From: Candidatus Microthrix subdominans
GTDB taxonomy: Bacteria > Actinomycetota > Acidimicrobiia > Acidimicrobiales > Microtrichaceae
Length of the DNA stretch: 64,000 nucleotides
NCBI GenBank assembly: GCA_016719385.1
Contig: JADJZA010000007.1
Coordinates: 744,001 to 808,000, forward strand
Direction of reading: 5' to 3'
A program made the position numbers and the translations under genes. Of the stretch, positions 63,409 through 64,000 are shown in pieces (the first letter of the stretch is position 1; each line of letters begins with the position of its first letter). The notes under the pieces are model-generated. The model was given only the letters and a program-made list of their open reading frames with translations, was not told the origin of the DNA and made no database searches.

Positions 63409-63437
63409 TTGACTGTATGTGCTCAGAGGCGCATAAT
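63409..63437 (+). promoter_or_regulatory. sigma70-type promoter upstream of the FG-GAP gene
   Basis: TTGACT (63409-63414) and CATAAT (63432-63437) are separated by exactly 17 bases. The nearby sequence is richer in A and T than the rest of the window. The start codon is 53 bp downstream of the -10 element. Confidence 0.65.
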
Positions 63438-63489
63438 GCAGTTACCGCTTCATCACGCTGGACGCGTTCGGAGCTGTGGGGGGATTCAG

Positions 63490-64000
63490 ATGTCTCGACA
63501 CGATGATTTCGATGGTGACGGACGGGCCGAGCTGCTGGTGTCGAGTCCTTGGGGCATCGGGCTGTTGGAAATGTTGGGCAGCGCCTTCAATGCTCCCATG
63601 ATGGCGCCGAACGGCACCCGATTCGGTGGCTGGAACCTGCAGACCGGCGATAACCGGTTTGGGCCGGTCGGCGACTTCGATGGAGACGGACAGGCGGAGA
63701 TCGTGTTCTCCAGCCCATGGGGCCTCGGGGTCCTCGAACAGCGGAAAAACACGTTCGCACCCCTGATGATGGCGCCGAACAGCACCCGATTCGGTGGCTG
63801 GAACCTGCAGACCGGTGACAACCGGTTTGAAAAGGTCGGCGACTTCGATGGTGATGGACGTGCCGAACTCCTGATTACGAGCCCGTGGGGCGTGGGGATC
63901 CTGGAGCTTGCTGGGTCGACGCTCGCCGCTCCCATGATGGCGCCGAACGGCACGCGATTCGGTGGCTGGAACCTGCAGACCGGCGATAACCGGTTTGGCC
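63490..64000 (+). CDS. FG-GAP/VCBS-type repeat protein (3'-truncated by window)
   Basis: The open frame from the ATG at 63490 runs off the window, giving 170 residues. It holds three near-identical 56-residue repeats. Each carries a calcium-binding D-x-D-G-D-G loop (DFDGDGRAELLVSSPWG) and an APNGTRFGGWNLQTGDNRF block. Repeat spacing is exactly 168 bp and the DNA is nearly identical, so recent duplication is likely. There is no signal peptide at this start, which is odd for a beta-propeller family that is normally exported. A good sigma70-like promoter lies upstream. Confidence 0.8.
   Translation, partial: MSRHDDFDGDGRAELLVSSPWGIGLLEMLGSAFNAPMMAPNGTRFGGWNLQTGDNRFGPVGDFDGDGQAEIVFSSPWGLGVLEQRKNTFAPLMMAPNSTRFGGWNLQTGDNRFEKVGDFDGDGRAELLITSPWGVGILELAGSTLAAPMMAPNGTRFGGWNLQTGDNRFG

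Overview
The window is 64 kb of dense, high-GC actinobacterial chromosome with short intergenic gaps and frequent GTG/TTG starts. Many genes overlap by 4 bp (GTGA or ATGA). A 13E12/DUF222-type HNH gene, DUF3097, DUF2505, DUF5317 and DUF4395 proteins, a KstR-type TetR regulator and many acyl-CoA and SDR genes point to Actinomycetota, and I infer the class Acidimicrobiia (relatives of Ilumatobacter or Microthrix). No rRNA, tRNA, CRISPR array or intact insertion sequence was seen. No gene-free gap exceeds about 260 bases.

Layout. 0-4.9 kb: end of a SNF2-family helicase, a small basic protein, an SDR, an Eis-type acetyltransferase and a CaiB-type CoA transferase. 4.9-8.4 kb: small membrane proteins and an acyl-CoA ligase/TetR pair. 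8.5-14.8 kb: an MFS exporter, a cyclic-nucleotide-binding protein, an EthD/SDR/glutamate-synthase-like operon and a damaged metallo-beta-lactamase gene. 14.9-18.2 kb: an amidohydrolase, a strong terminator and a frameshifted HNH gene. 18.4-26 kb: AzlCD exporter, a truncated thioesterase beside a secreted PI-PLC-like protein, an enoyl-CoA hydratase, an ABC-2 exporter, and a zinc alcohol dehydrogenase with a cyclase. 26-31.4 kb: Hsp20, DUF2505, CoaA, an SDR, DUF3097 and a degenerate ThDP-fold protein. 31.4-36.8 kb: a KstR-like regulator, an alpha/beta hydrolase, an amidohydrolase divergent from a FadD19-like ligase, and an EamA transporter. 37-42.7 kb: ABC-F protein, a frameshifted gene with poly-G runs, an orphan PIN protein, a J-domain protein and MtaD. 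42.7-54 kb: purine nucleoside phosphorylase, PhoD, an FtsX permease, a dienoyl-CoA isomerase-like protein, HAD, VOC, photolyase and a Rieske oxygenase. 54.4-64 kb: a phosphatase, a serine hydrolase, Ppa, a TetR regulator, a deacetylase, a DHPS-like protein, DUF5317, two enoyl-CoA hydratases and the start of an FG-GAP repeat gene.

The most interesting signal is regulatory. Five genes spread over 25 kb (CoA transferase, acyl-CoA ligase plus TetR, amidohydrolase, alcohol dehydrogenase plus cyclase, SDR) each carry an upstream palindrome CTGAC-N5-GTCAG. In the ligase/TetR operon the palindrome overlaps the start codon. I read this as a TetR regulon for degradation of an unidentified acyl or alicyclic substrate, with the TetR encoded at 7.5 kb as the best candidate regulator. 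A second system is a KstR-like repressor at 31.4 kb with KstR-box-like palindromes before a FadD19-like ligase/amidohydrolase pair and a Rieske oxygenase, suggesting steroid side-chain or ring catabolism. A third palindrome lies between a TetR gene and a polysaccharide deacetylase at 57.7 kb.

Several genes are broken or oddly assembled: frameshifts in the HNH, metallo-beta-lactamase and 39-40 kb genes, a truncated thioesterase and a desaturase-like remnant. The poly-G runs suggest that at least one of these is a sequence or assembly artefact.
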